Shown here: piece after piece, positions 23,688-31,724 of the stretch
Numbering within the stretch: the first letter of the stretch is position 1
Layout of the letters: every line of letters starts with the position of its first letter
Assembly: GCF_003391055.1 (NCBI RefSeq)
Contig: NZ_QUAJ01000008.1
Span: forward strand, 45,581 to 109,580
Direction: 5' to 3'
From: Psychrilyobacter piezotolerans
GTDB lineage: Bacteria; Fusobacteriota; Fusobacteriia; Fusobacteriales; Fusobacteriaceae
DNA length: 64,000 bases
Notes under the pieces: model-generated
Databases searched by the model: none
The model's input: only the letters and a program-made list of their open reading frames with translations
What the model was told of the DNA's origin: nothing
Position numbers and translations under genes: made by a program

Positions 23688-24541
23688 ACATAAATGAAAT
23701 TGTAGTTATCTCCGGTAAGGGAGGAACTGGGAAAACCACTTTAACAGCATCTCTTATCCCGTATTTACAAGATCTAATCATTGCTGACTGTGATGTAGAT
23801 GCTCCAGATCTAAATATCTTATTGGATCCTAAAATAAGATCTACCCATAGATTTGTAGGGTTAAAAAAAGCCATTATAGATAAGGAAAAATGTATTAAGT
23901 GCGGGCTCTGTGAAAAACACTGTAAATTTTCAGCCATCTCAAAGGATATAACCTTAACTCAGTCGAAATGCGAGGGGTGCGGGCTCTGTGAGTTTATCTG
24001 CCCTGTAGATGCAATCTCAATGGAGGATGCAGTTGTGGGAGAACTCTATGAATCAGACACAGCTTTTGGAAATTTTGTCCATGCAAAACTGATCCCCGGG
24101 GAGGAAACTTCTGGAAAATTAGTGGCTGAAGTCAGAAAAAAAGCCAAAGCATTGGCAGTTTTAAACAATAAAAAATATATAGTAGTAGACGGCTCCCCTG
24201 GGATTGCCTGTAATGTTATCAGCTCTATCACAGGAGCCAGCCAGGTTATCATAGTTACTGAATCTACTTTTTCCGGGCTTCACGACCTGAAAAGAATCCA
24301 CCAATTGACTAAAAAATTCAATCTTAAAGTCCAGGTAGTTATTAATAAATTCGACCTGTCCTCCCACCATAGTGAGATGATTGAAGAATATTGTTTAAAA
24401 AATAATATTATAGTAGGATTAAAAATTCCATTTACTGAAAAAATAGTGAAATCTATAGTTAATAAAACTATTCCTTCTATAGCAGAAAAAGATTTTTTTA
24501 ATGAAATTAATTTTTTTAATTTTATAGAGAGTTTATTTTAA
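23684..24541 (+). CDS. MinD-type P-loop ATPase with inserted ferredoxin domain (second)
   Basis: A 285-residue paralogue of the preceding gene: GKGGTGKTTLTAS (residues 9-21), DCDVDAPDLNILL, then ferredoxin motifs CIKCGLCEKHC and CEGCGLCEFICP (about 68-108), then VVDGSPGIACNVIS. The two probably form a heterodimer, since such pairs are always adjacent and coupled (ATGA overlap here). It is the last gene of the operon, followed by a hairpin with T-run. Confidence 0.92.
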   Translation: MNINEIVVISGKGGTGKTTLTASLIPYLQDLIIADCDVDAPDLNILLDPKIRSTHRFVGLKKAIIDKEKCIKCGLCEKHCKFSAISKDITLTQSKCEGCGLCEFICPVDAISMEDAVVGELYESDTAFGNFVHAKLIPGEETSGKLVAEVRKKAKALAVLNNKKYIVVDGSPGIACNVISSITGASQVIIVTESTFSGLHDLKRIHQLTKKFNLKVQVVINKFDLSSHHSEMIEEYCLKNNIIVGLKIPFTEKIVKSIVNKTIPSIAEKDFFNEINFFNFIESLF

Positions 24542-24589
24542 CCCTATTTCCCCTCCCAAAGTTCCGAAATAAGCATATTTAATATTTTA

Positions 24590-24630
24590 AAAAGGGCAAG
24601 AGATAAATTAAATCTATTTGTCCTTTTATT
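24590..24630 (+). terminator. Terminator of the MinD-type ATPase operon
   Basis: AAAAGGGCAAGAGAT pairs imperfectly with ATCTATTTGTCCTTTT around AAATTAA, followed by TATTTATT. Confidence 0.7.
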
Positions 24631-24818
24631 TATTATTATTTTAATTTTTGTCTTTGTTTTATTTTGGATTTTGTCCGCGATAATTGATGATTTTAACTGG
24701 TATGACATTCCTCTGAAAAATAAAAGGATTTTTTGTTTTTCCTTGTAGATATAATTTATGATCCCCCATACGTTACATCCATTTAAACCCCCGTATTAGC
24801 CCACAAAAGGAGCCGATT

Positions 24819-25304
24819 ATGAAAGAATTAATGCCTTTCTTTGAAATGGATAAAATTATTAACATCCTTGTTAAAATCTCTATCTTTGGAGGTCTTAACG
24901 ATACCCAACTCTATAAAATCTTAAAGACATTGCAAAAAGTAACATATAAAGATAAAGAATTTATCTTTAAACAAGGTGAAGCCCCTACCTATATCTATAT
25001 AATACTCAAGGGTAAAATAAGACTAATTGAAGATATAAATTATACCAGTTATCAACTCTTTGAATTTGTAGAAGGAAACTGTATCGGCGAAGAATCTATA
25101 ATAGGGATACATCCGCATACCCTGTCTGCAATAGCTGTAGGAGATGTAGAGCTTGCTGTGATCTCTAAAAAAATGCTTTTCGACTTCTACAATACCGATA
25201 AGGATCTTTTTTGTTTGCTGATTCTTAACATAGCCAGAGAGATTTCGCGCAGACTTAAACAGACCGATAATCTACTCCTTCATTACATAGATAAAAACGG
25301 ATAA
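24819..25304 (+). CDS. Cyclic-nucleotide-binding-domain protein without DNA-binding domain (second)
   Basis: A 161-residue stand-alone Crp-type beta-roll: EFIFKQGEAPTYIYIILKGKIRLI, then GNCIGEESIIGIHPHTLSAIA, and a C-terminal helix LLILNIAREISRRL. No helix-turn-helix. It resembles the protein at 1964-2485 in order and length (both have SIFGG/SLFGG, and NIARE/NVARE followed by SRR/CRR), so the two are paralogues. Partner and ligand unknown. AAGGAG lies before the ATG. It follows the MinD-ATPase operon but has its own gap of 277 bp. Confidence 0.85.
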   Translation: MKELMPFFEMDKIINILVKISIFGGLNDTQLYKILKTLQKVTYKDKEFIFKQGEAPTYIYIILKGKIRLIEDINYTSYQLFEFVEGNCIGEESIIGIHPHTLSAIAVGDVELAVISKKMLFDFYNTDKDLFCLLILNIAREISRRLKQTDNLLLHYIDKNG

Positions 25305-25307
25305 AGT

Positions 25308-25377
25308 TTCCATTGGGTAGAGGAGGTAACTGTTATGATAATGCCGTTATTGAGTCATTTCATGCAACATTAATTTA
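25308..25377 (+). pseudogene. IS3-family transposase relic
   Basis: One + strand frame reads KFPLGRGGNCYDNAVIESFH and ATL, the conserved RKGNCYDNAxIESF block of IS3-family (IS150-like) OrfB transposases around the DDE region. Only some 23 codons remain and no inverted repeats are visible. A trace of an old insertion. Confidence 0.6.
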
Positions 25378-25575
25378 CCGATCTTTCTTCACAAGGTAAT
25401 TTTTGAGGATGTAAAGGAGAATAAATAAACAGACAAGAACCGCTAAAAAAAACCCTGCGTGTCCTAACCACATTTTTATAAAATCAAGAGACTGGGCAAA
25501 ATAGTATCCAATAACCCAATATATGGAAGTTTTTAATTTCCGATAGCAGCAATTTTATAAGATCCATAGTCTCAC
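25375..25575 (-). pseudogene. Frameshifted membrane-protein remnant (DedA-like tail)
   Basis: The - strand encodes a coding-like C-terminus, YWVIGYYFAQSLDFIKMWLG then AGFFLAVLVCLFILLYILKN and a basic end (KKDR), as at the end of DedA/SNARE-associated proteins. Upstream fragments (GSYKIAAIGN) are in another frame and the rest is missing. It lies directly against the transposase relic, suggesting disruption and decay. The family assignment is weak. Confidence 0.4.
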
Positions 25576-25647
25576 CCTTTCTTGTTTTGTCTTTAGTTCT
25601 CCCAATAATATTATACAACGCAAATATTCTATACAATGAGATACAAT

Positions 25648-25702
25648 AAAATCCTTTTATTTTGATAACAATACTTAGGTTAAAAAAATAAAGGATTTTT
25701 AG
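25648..25702. terminator. Long hairpin between the relics and hsp20
   Basis: AAAATCCTTTTATTTT pairs with AAAATAAAGGATTTTT, followed by T-rich and A-rich flanks. It can act as a bidirectional terminator insulating the hsp20 genes. Confidence 0.6.
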
Positions 25703-25784
25703 AAATAACGGTGAACATATTGTTAGATCTTATAAAAATGTGTGATTAATTTTTATTGTTTATTTGTTCATAGGAGGGATAGTT

Positions 25785-26213
25785 ATGTCCAATTTAATTA
25801 AAAAATATGATTTTTTTAACCCCGATATTTTTAGAAGTTTATTTGAAGATGACATTTTTACAGACCGATTATTACATAGGAGAATTATGCCTCCTATAAA
25901 TGTTTTAGAAAATGAGGAAAACTACCAGGTAGATGTTTCAATACCAGGTATAAAAAAAGAAAATATAAAGATAACTTGTAAGGGAAGGGTTTTGACCATC
26001 TCATATAAGCAAAAAAAATCAGACGAGTATAAGGAAAAAAATTATCATAGAAGAGAGTTTAAGAGTCAGTCTTTTTCCAGAAGTTTTACTGTACCTGAAA
26101 ATGTTAATCTTGAAAAGATTTCCAGTGAGCATAAAGATGGTATCTTATCTATATTACTTCCTAAAATCGAAGTAACTAAAAAAGAAAATACAATAGATAT
26201 TGAAATTAAATAG
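25785..26213 (+). CDS. Small heat-shock protein Hsp20 (first of tandem pair)
   Basis: A 142-residue alpha-crystallin-domain chaperone that holds unfolding proteins. The domain spans about residues 40-142, with the family NYQVDVSIPGIKKENIKITC and closing KDGILSILLPK. The ATG at 25785 has GGAGGG upstream. The next gene is a near copy, and the leader is duplicated too. No CIRCE operator is seen. Confidence 0.93.
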   Translation: MSNLIKKYDFFNPDIFRSLFEDDIFTDRLLHRRIMPPINVLENEENYQVDVSIPGIKKENIKITCKGRVLTISYKQKKSDEYKEKNYHRREFKSQSFSRSFTVPENVNLEKISSEHKDGILSILLPKIEVTKKENTIDIEIK

Positions 26214-26376
26214 GTTCTGGTGGAGCAATCATGAAAAAGTATGAAACACCCAGAGGAGAATACGCAGTTGCATTTAATTTGATAATCTAGAAAAATATAT
26301 ATTTAATGTAGAAGCCAGCAATAATGTGTGATTTATTTTTATCGTTTTTTTACATTTATTCATGGGAGGGCTAGTT

Positions 26377-26805
26377 ATGTCCAATTTAGTTAAAAAACAT
26401 GATTTTTTTTACCCTAATGTTTTTGGAAATTTATTTGAGGATGACATTTTTACAGACCGATTATTACATAAAAGAATTATGCCTCCTATAAATGTTTCAG
26501 AAAATGAAGAAAACTACCAAGTAGATCTTTCAATACCAGGTATAAAAAAAGAAAATATAAAGATAACTTGTAAAGGAAGGGTTTTGACCATCTCATATGA
26601 GCAGGAAAATTCAGACGAGTATAAGGAAAAAAATTATCATAGGAGAGAGTTCAAAAGCCAGTCTTTTACTAAAAGTTTTACTGTGCCTAAAGACGTAAAT
26701 CTTGAAAAAATTTCCAGTGAGCATAAAAATGGTATCTTAGCTATACTACTCCCTAAATTTGAAGTAATTAAAGAAGAAAATTCAATGGATATTGAAATTA
26801 AATAG
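26377..26805 (+). CDS. Small heat-shock protein Hsp20 (second of tandem pair)
   Basis: A 142-residue protein over 80% identical by eye to its left neighbour, differing mainly in N-terminal and helical-linker residues. The upstream region repeats the first gene's leader (TGTGTGATT, then TTTTTAT, then GGAGGG at like spacing), so the duplicated unit included the promoter. Both copies retain intact alpha-crystallin domains, and may form mixed oligomers. Confidence 0.93.
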   Translation: MSNLVKKHDFFYPNVFGNLFEDDIFTDRLLHKRIMPPINVSENEENYQVDLSIPGIKKENIKITCKGRVLTISYEQENSDEYKEKNYHRREFKSQSFTKSFTVPKDVNLEKISSEHKNGILAILLPKFEVIKEENSMDIEIK

Positions 26806-26826
26806 TGGTGTTTACAGACTTGAATC

Positions 26827-26863
26827 AAAAAACAGGCTGATCCGAAAGATCAGCCTGTTTTTT
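26827..26863 (+). terminator. Terminator of the hsp20 pair
   Basis: AAAAAACAGGCTGATC pairs perfectly with its complement around CGAAA, ending in T6. Confidence 0.92.
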
Positions 26864-27022
26864 GATTACTAAATCTAGTAATCAGTATTTTTATTATGCT
26901 TAAAAATTTTTAATCCTTCATTTTAACAATTCTTTTGATTTTTTATTAGCTGCCTTAGATCATAGATTAAAGATCCGCAGGTACTACAAAGTTTTTAGTA
27001 TTAACTTATTTTGTTCTCTTTA

Positions 27023-29017
27023 TTAACTTACCTCAATTTTATTTCGGCCGCCCTCCTTGGCTTTGTAGAGCAGTTCATCCACTTTAATCACTATATTTTC
27101 TAAACTCATGTTTTTCGGATCATTTACCTCTGATAAACCCCCACTGAAACTTACCCGGAGTTCCGGATATTTCCAGGAGGAATTATAAACTTTCAGCCTT
27201 ATTTTTTCCATTAGTTTTTCTGCCTCTTCCAGAGAAGTATCAGGAAGGACTATTAAAAATTCTTCCCCTCCGTATCTGCCTATGAGGTCTGTTTTCCGAA
27301 GATTCCCGGTCAAAATTCTGGCAAATTCCTTTAAAACTTCATCTCCTGCACAATGCCCTAAAGTGTCATTGATTTTTTTAAAATGATCGATATCGATCAT
27401 GGAGATACACAGGGGTTTCTCAGCATTGACCTCCTTTAGTTTCACTTCCAGCTGGTTTAGAAGATGTCTTCTGTTGCTCAGCCCCGTCAGCCCATCTGTT
27501 ATTGATAGTTCTATGAGTCTTTTTTCCATTTTTTTCCTGTTTGTAATATCTCTTACAAAGGCGATCAGCATCTTTTTATTGTTAAGTTTTACATATTTTG
27601 AATTTAGTTCTATAAAAATAAATTTTCCATTCTTTTTTTTAAAAATTCTTTCTTCGTAGGAATCCCCTGTAATAATATCCTTCGGAGCACTTAAATCATC
27701 CAAATTATTTTTTTGAAAATCATACAGGGATAAAGTATCTAATTCTTCCCTTGTATATCCCAGCATTTTATATGCACTGATATTACAATCTTCTATTTCC
27801 CCCTTTTCATTTCCCAGATAAATCCCGTCAAGGGATAAATTTATCAGTGTTTCATATATAGTTTCGCTTTCATCTATGAATCTCTTTACTTTCTTCATTA
27901 CATAAAATTCAGATAAAAAAATTATTCCACCCATTAAAAATATGAAAAGTGAAATTTCCATTAAAATTTCCTTCATTTGATCCATTAAAATTTTTTTATT
28001 GGTAGAAATTGTTTTGTCTATATCATCCAGATAAACACCAGTTCCTACCATCCATTCCCAGCCATCTACTGCCCTGACAAAGGTCATTTTAGGAACTTCT
28101 TTATTTTCATCTCCCGGTTTTATCCAATTATAGTTTAAAAATCCCCCCTGGGGCTTTACAGATATTTTTTTTAATTCCTGTACTATTTTTATATCGTTAT
28201 CATCTTTCAACTCCCACAAATTTTCTCCTATGTCTTTCTTTTGATCTATATCTTCCGTAGCCAGAAGTTTTCCTGAAAAATCCAGTACAAAAATATATTT
28301 CCCATTATCCGGACTTCGGTGGGTTATCTCATTTAAAATATCTTTTTTTATATCCTCTTCCACATCTTTAAAATATGCTCCTGTTCCTATCCATAGATTG
28401 AGAGGTTTAAAGAGTTTTAAAAATGATTTTTTTCTATGGTCATACCCTGTATCTCCGGGTTTTGCCCACATATATTCATAGAAGCCTTCTCCTTTTTCCT
28501 TTACCAGATCCACCATTTCCCTGAAGATATATCTTCCGTCAGCTCCCCTGTAATCTAAAACCATTTCCCCCACATAGTCGGGGTTAGAGGTAAATAAAAG
28601 TTTTCCCTTATTGATATTTCCGCCAAAATAATATCCTCTCCCATCATTGAATCTGATGACCTCCAGGGTTTCTTTGATGAGTTTTTCTATTTCTTCATCA
28701 CTTTTATCCCCCTTATATTTTTCATAGATAACCACAGCCATATCATGGGCTTCATAGGCTCTTTCTTTGATTCTTTTATCCAAAATTTTCTCCGTTTCCG
28801 ATTTATGATATTCTATCCTTTCTATAACCTGGTTGACAGCATCCTTCACTCTCATTTTTTCCCTGAGGGTATATTCCTGTTTTATTTTTTCCGATTCTTC
28901 ATTAAAATAATTATATGTTGAATAAATCCATACACCTCCTATAAACAGAATATTAATAATTACTATAAAGAGAACGGTATAACGAAAACTTTTCCCTATC
29001 TTTCTCAAATTTCTCAT
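27023..29017 (-). CDS. Membrane dCache-PAS-GGDEF diguanylate cyclase
   Basis: A 664-residue sensor. Membrane helices at about 13-33 and 350-372 bracket an extracytoplasmic double Cache domain (two similar halves, each with WIGTGAYFKDVEEDI- or WMVGTGVYLDDIDK-like endings). Then a PAS domain (about 390-500), and a GGDEF domain with DIDHFKKINDTLGHCAGD and active-site GGEEF. It should make cyclic di-GMP in response to a small external ligand. Monocistronic. No EAL partner is visible in the window. Confidence 0.93.
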   Translation of the reverse strand: MRNLRKIGKSFRYTVLFIVIINILFIGGVWIYSTYNYFNEESEKIKQEYTLREKMRVKDAVNQVIERIEYHKSETEKILDKRIKERAYEAHDMAVVIYEKYKGDKSDEEIEKLIKETLEVIRFNDGRGYYFGGNINKGKLLFTSNPDYVGEMVLDYRGADGRYIFREMVDLVKEKGEGFYEYMWAKPGDTGYDHRKKSFLKLFKPLNLWIGTGAYFKDVEEDIKKDILNEITHRSPDNGKYIFVLDFSGKLLATEDIDQKKDIGENLWELKDDNDIKIVQELKKISVKPQGGFLNYNWIKPGDENKEVPKMTFVRAVDGWEWMVGTGVYLDDIDKTISTNKKILMDQMKEILMEISLFIFLMGGIIFLSEFYVMKKVKRFIDESETIYETLINLSLDGIYLGNEKGEIEDCNISAYKMLGYTREELDTLSLYDFQKNNLDDLSAPKDIITGDSYEERIFKKKNGKFIFIELNSKYVKLNNKKMLIAFVRDITNRKKMEKRLIELSITDGLTGLSNRRHLLNQLEVKLKEVNAEKPLCISMIDIDHFKKINDTLGHCAGDEVLKEFARILTGNLRKTDLIGRYGGEEFLIVLPDTSLEEAEKLMEKIRLKVYNSSWKYPELRVSFSGGLSEVNDPKNMSLENIVIKVDELLYKAKEGGRNKIEVS

Positions 29018-29160
29018 AAATCACCTCTAAAAATAAGTAAAAACATTTTTTAAATCTCCTGCTATGATGGGAATAAAATTTTTATCGAACTATTTAAATA
29101 ATAGAACATATTAATATATTGCTCTTTAAGTTTAAATTTCCTCTTATATTTTATTACTGT

Positions 29161-29283
29161 TTATTTTGTTTCTACTGCCGCAGCTAGAAATTTAAGTCCT
29201 GTCTTTGCTTTCATCTCTTCCAGGGATCCGATAATTTTATGTACTTTAGCTTTATTTTTTCCATAAAAAATCCCCTTAATCAT
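29161..29283 (-). pseudogene. Possible 40-residue remnant
   Basis: A frame reading MIKGIFYGKNKAKVHKIIGS through LKFLAAAVETK, coding-like in composition but without ribosome site or recognisable family. It may be a gene fragment or a small protein. Confidence 0.25.
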
Positions 29284-29302
29284 AAAATTATTAAAAAAGA
29301 GC

Positions 29303-29334
29303 AAGAAAAAAAACGGCTCTTAAAAGTAAGAGCC
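29303..29334 (-). terminator. Terminator of the flavodoxin-cupin gene
   Basis: GGCTCTTA pairs with TAAGAGCC and is followed on the - strand by T8. Confidence 0.85.
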
Positions 29335-29346
29335 ATCTACACTAAA

Positions 29347-30102
29347 TTATTTTATAAAAGATTCACCAGGTCTTAGAGCTTCCACACAGCTCTCTTTAAT
29401 CTCTTTCTCAAATTTATAAAATTCTACCTTAAATTTAACCTCTTCTGTAATTATAACATGATGATATCTCTCCGGTTCTATAAGGAAAGGATGGTTCTTA
29501 TCTACAGTAAATACTTCTTCTAAGTTATCTTCCCATACAAAATCAAGACTTCCTTCTTCAACAACTATATATCCATATTTTTCTTTAGGAGCCATATGTT
29601 TTTCTAAAATCCCGGGAAAAACATTTTCTCCTGTCATAAATGGTGTTTCTCCTACTTTAACCGCTTCCTTAGGAAGACTATCCTTTGAATATTTCATCTC
29701 CATTACCTCCTTAAAAAAACCAGCATACTCATCATATGATCTACCTTCAATAGAGTCTCTCTGAATTCTCAATCCATTATCTACAACTTTAGCCCCTATA
29801 TCATCCATCTTTTTTACCCATCTATCCATCCAAGTGCCGTCACCTGAACCATAACTGCCAAATAACCCCAATGTTTTTCCATTCCATTCATAATTAATCT
29901 TATCTACAAATATTTCCATCTCTGCACTCAACTCTTCATCTCCATAAGCAGCACATCCCAGAATAAGAGTGTCCTCCTCTTTGAGTATATCAGAATCAAA
30001 ATCATTAATATTTGCTACCACTGCTGTCTTTAGCCTTTCCTTAAGTTTTAATGCCACCCTTTCTGTATTTCCTGTCTCTGTGTAGTATAAAATGTATAAC
30101 AT
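29347..30102 (-). CDS. Flavodoxin fused to a cupin (DUF1971/TehB N-terminal-like) domain
   Basis: A 251-residue fusion. Residues 1-140 are a flavodoxin: YYTETGNTERVA phosphate loop, GCAAYGDEELS and GSYGSGDGTWMD loops around FMN. Residues about 160-245 are a cupin: ILEKHMAPKEKYGYIVVEEG, DFVWEDN, and ERYHHVIITEEVKFKVEFY, as in DUF1971 and the N-terminus of TehB-like tellurite-resistance proteins. ATG at 30102 follows AAGGG; the GTG upstream is less well placed. Flavodoxin-cupin fusions are uncommon; the cupin might sense a ligand or bind metal while the flavin moves electrons. Confidence 0.8.
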   Translation of the reverse strand: MLYILYYTETGNTERVALKLKERLKTAVVANINDFDSDILKEEDTLILGCAAYGDEELSAEMEIFVDKINYEWNGKTLGLFGSYGSGDGTWMDRWVKKMDDIGAKVVDNGLRIQRDSIEGRSYDEYAGFFKEVMEMKYSKDSLPKEAVKVGETPFMTGENVFPGILEKHMAPKEKYGYIVVEEGSLDFVWEDNLEEVFTVDKNHPFLIEPERYHHVIITEEVKFKVEFYKFEKEIKESCVEALRPGESFIK

Positions 30103-30132
30103 TTCAATCACCCTTTTATTTAGATTTTTTAA

Positions 30133-30212
30133 TATCTAGAAAATTATACTCGCAAAGAGAATAAAAAACCTAGATTGTGTTTGTCTGGATGCAACGTCAC
30201 GTTGCTTTTTTA
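30133..30212 (+). repeat. Dispersed hairpin repeat, copy B
   Basis: An 80-bp element between two - strand genes: TATCTAGAAAATTATACTCG, hairpin ACTC/GAG, CCTAGATTGTGTTTGTCTGG, then ATGCAACGTCACGTTGC and T6. The end hairpin has a perfect 7-bp stem. TCTAG and CTAGA motifs in the two halves can pair. Its T-run is on the strand opposite to the neighbouring genes, so it does not serve as their terminator. Confidence 0.8.
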
Positions 30213-30292
30213 CTCAAAAATATTATAACAGATTAAATTTGAATCTTCTGTAACATTGGTTACCATTGAAATAATTATAAATCTTAAATAAT

Positions 30293-30320
30293 AAAAAAAA
30301 CCAGGCTAACCTGATTTTTT
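30293..30320. terminator. Terminator of the ybaK-type gene
   Basis: CCAGGCTAACCTG-type stem (AAAAAACCAGG with CCTGATTTTTT) with A and T runs on both sides, useful on the - strand. Confidence 0.75.
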
Positions 30321-30346
30321 GTAAAATTCTATCTGCGGGCTAGACC

Positions 30347-30817
30347 TTAGACTAATTCTTGTTTAGTTATGTCTATCCAAGTTCCTTTAGTTACCTCTGC
30401 AAGATAATCTACATCTATCTTTACGGCAGAATTAGGAGAACCTCCTGCCGGATATACTGTGGTAAATTCCTTTAAGGATATATCCAGATATATCTCTAAT
30501 TTTTTTGGCAGACCAAAGGGACAGACACCTCCTATGGGATGGCTTGTAACTTCCTCAACCTTTTCGAGGTTAACAAATTTAGGCTTTTCTTTAAAATAAT
30601 CTTTAAATTTTCTATTATCTGTTTTAGCTCTTCCTTTAGTTAAAATTAAAATTTCTTTTTCTTTTAACTTAAATGCCAAAGTTTTGGCTATCATGTCAGG
30701 TTCCACGCCTAGGGCTTTGGCTGCTTTTTCCACAGTAGAAGTATCTTCATTGGTTTCAATAACCTTTAAAGGAAGATTATTATCTTTAAAATATTGTTTC
30801 ACAGTCTGAATACTCAT
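30347..30817 (-). CDS. ybaK: YbaK/EbsC-type aminoacyl-tRNA deacylase
   Basis: A 156-residue trans-editing protein that removes mischarged amino acids (Cys or Ala from tRNA-Pro). Family features: STVEKAAKALGVEPDMIAKTLAFK, the catalytic-pocket Lys/His region (SHPIGGVCPFGLPK), and VYPAGGSPNSAVKI. Length matches YbaK. GGGGGC before ATG. It is 21 bp behind the thioredoxin-like gene and may share its transcript, though function differs. Confidence 0.9.
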   Translation of the reverse strand: MSIQTVKQYFKDNNLPLKVIETNEDTSTVEKAAKALGVEPDMIAKTLAFKLKEKEILILTKGRAKTDNRKFKDYFKEKPKFVNLEKVEEVTSHPIGGVCPFGLPKKLEIYLDISLKEFTTVYPAGGSPNSAVKIDVDYLAEVTKGTWIDITKQELV

Positions 30818-30838
30818 AATTGCCCCCTGTTTATAAAT

Positions 30839-31069
30839 TTATTTAAGTAACTTCTCTATTTCTTCTACCTTAGCAGACCTTCCGCTGATCACTACTTTCC
30901 CGTCGATAACAAGAGCCGGAGTACTCATTACACCAAAGGACATTATAGTTACTATATTCTCTACCTTTTCTATATCTGCCTCCTTTCCCGCTTTAGAAAG
31001 TGCTTTTACCACATTGTCATAAAGATCATCACACTTATTACACCCTGTTCCCAATATTTTAATTTCCAC
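30839..31069 (-). CDS. Small thioredoxin-fold redox protein (MTH895 type)
   Basis: A 76-residue thioredoxin-like protein with GTGCNKCDD active-site CxxC (residues 9-12) and cis-Pro in STPALVIDGKV. Called redox-active disulfide protein 2; often encoded next to DUF318 (ArsP-like) permeases and ArsR regulators, as here. It may reduce a metalloid or permease cysteines. GGGAGG lies before the ATG. Confidence 0.9.
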   Translation of the reverse strand: MEIKILGTGCNKCDDLYDNVVKALSKAGKEADIEKVENIVTIMSFGVMSTPALVIDGKVVISGRSAKVEEIEKLLK

Positions 31070-31107
31070 TATTAATTCCTCCCTATTTTAAAATTATTTA
31101 TTATTAT

Positions 31108-31190
31108 TATCTAGAAAATTATACCCGCAAGGGTGTCACCAAAATACTAGATTATGCCTATCTGGATGCAACGTCACCTTGCTTTTTTAT
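31108..31190 (+). repeat. Dispersed hairpin repeat, copy C
   Basis: An 83-bp element matching copy B: TATCTAGAAAATTATACCCG, hairpin ACCC/GGGT, TACTAGATTATGCCTATCTG, ATGCAACGTCACCTTGC and a T6 run. The terminal stem carries one mismatch here. Bases 31158-31190 also encode the last residues and stop codon of the membrane Fe-S gene on the - strand, so the element appears to have inserted into that gene's 3' end. Confidence 0.8.
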
Positions 31191-31676
31191 TGTATTAATA
31201 AGTCCGGCAATATTCCCAGCATGGCACAGCTGACCACAATAAACTCTGGGTTTTATCAGTAACCCCATTGTAATTGCCAAAATACTGGTAGCTACAAATC
31301 CAAAATACATAGCTGATCCCAGATCATATATATTTTCAGCACTTATAATTCCTAAAACTACTTTTATTGTTAAAAATATTGTAAATCCATATCTGACGAC
31401 CTTATTATTTAAAAATTCAGGTGTCTTAAGCCCTAAACTAAACCTTCTTAATAATTTTTGTAACCCCCCGCCTCTGGGGCAAAAATAGGCACAGTGAGGT
31501 TTTCCCTTACTAAAAAGAGATAGAATTACTGCCATAGTCATAGAAATTAAGCCTAAAATTCCAAATCTGATATCAATCAGCGGCAAAATCCACATCAACA
31601 AAAATATTATCCAAGTATATTTCTCATAGAAATTCTTTTTCCATTGAGACGATTTAATCAATTTTTCTGAAAACAC
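31158..31676 (-). CDS. NapH/YccM-type membrane 4Fe-4S protein, 3' end replaced by repeat
   Basis: A 172-residue membrane protein with about four helices and Fe-S type motifs HCAYFCPRGGGLQ (about 61) and VYCGQLCHAGNIAGL (about 145), as in the NapH/NosR membrane ferredoxin group. The last residues (QGDVASR) are translated from the inserted repeat, so the native C-terminus has probably been lost or altered. It lies between the ArsP-like permease and the thioredoxin-like gene, in an operon where it may supply electrons. Confidence 0.8.
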   Translation of the reverse strand: MFSEKLIKSSQWKKNFYEKYTWIIFLLMWILPLIDIRFGILGLISMTMAVILSLFSKGKPHCAYFCPRGGGLQKLLRRFSLGLKTPEFLNNKVVRYGFTIFLTIKVVLGIISAENIYDLGSAMYFGFVATSILAITMGLLIKPRVYCGQLCHAGNIAGLINTIKKQGDVASR

Positions 31677-31724
31677 TTTATCCCCCTTAATCCTTCAATA
31701 AATACCGTTAATTATGTTCATCTT

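Noticed and set aside
26231..26290. 19-codon frame between the hsp20 genes
   Set aside because: Has a weak ribosome site but no recognisable product; more likely a scrap of duplicated DNA.
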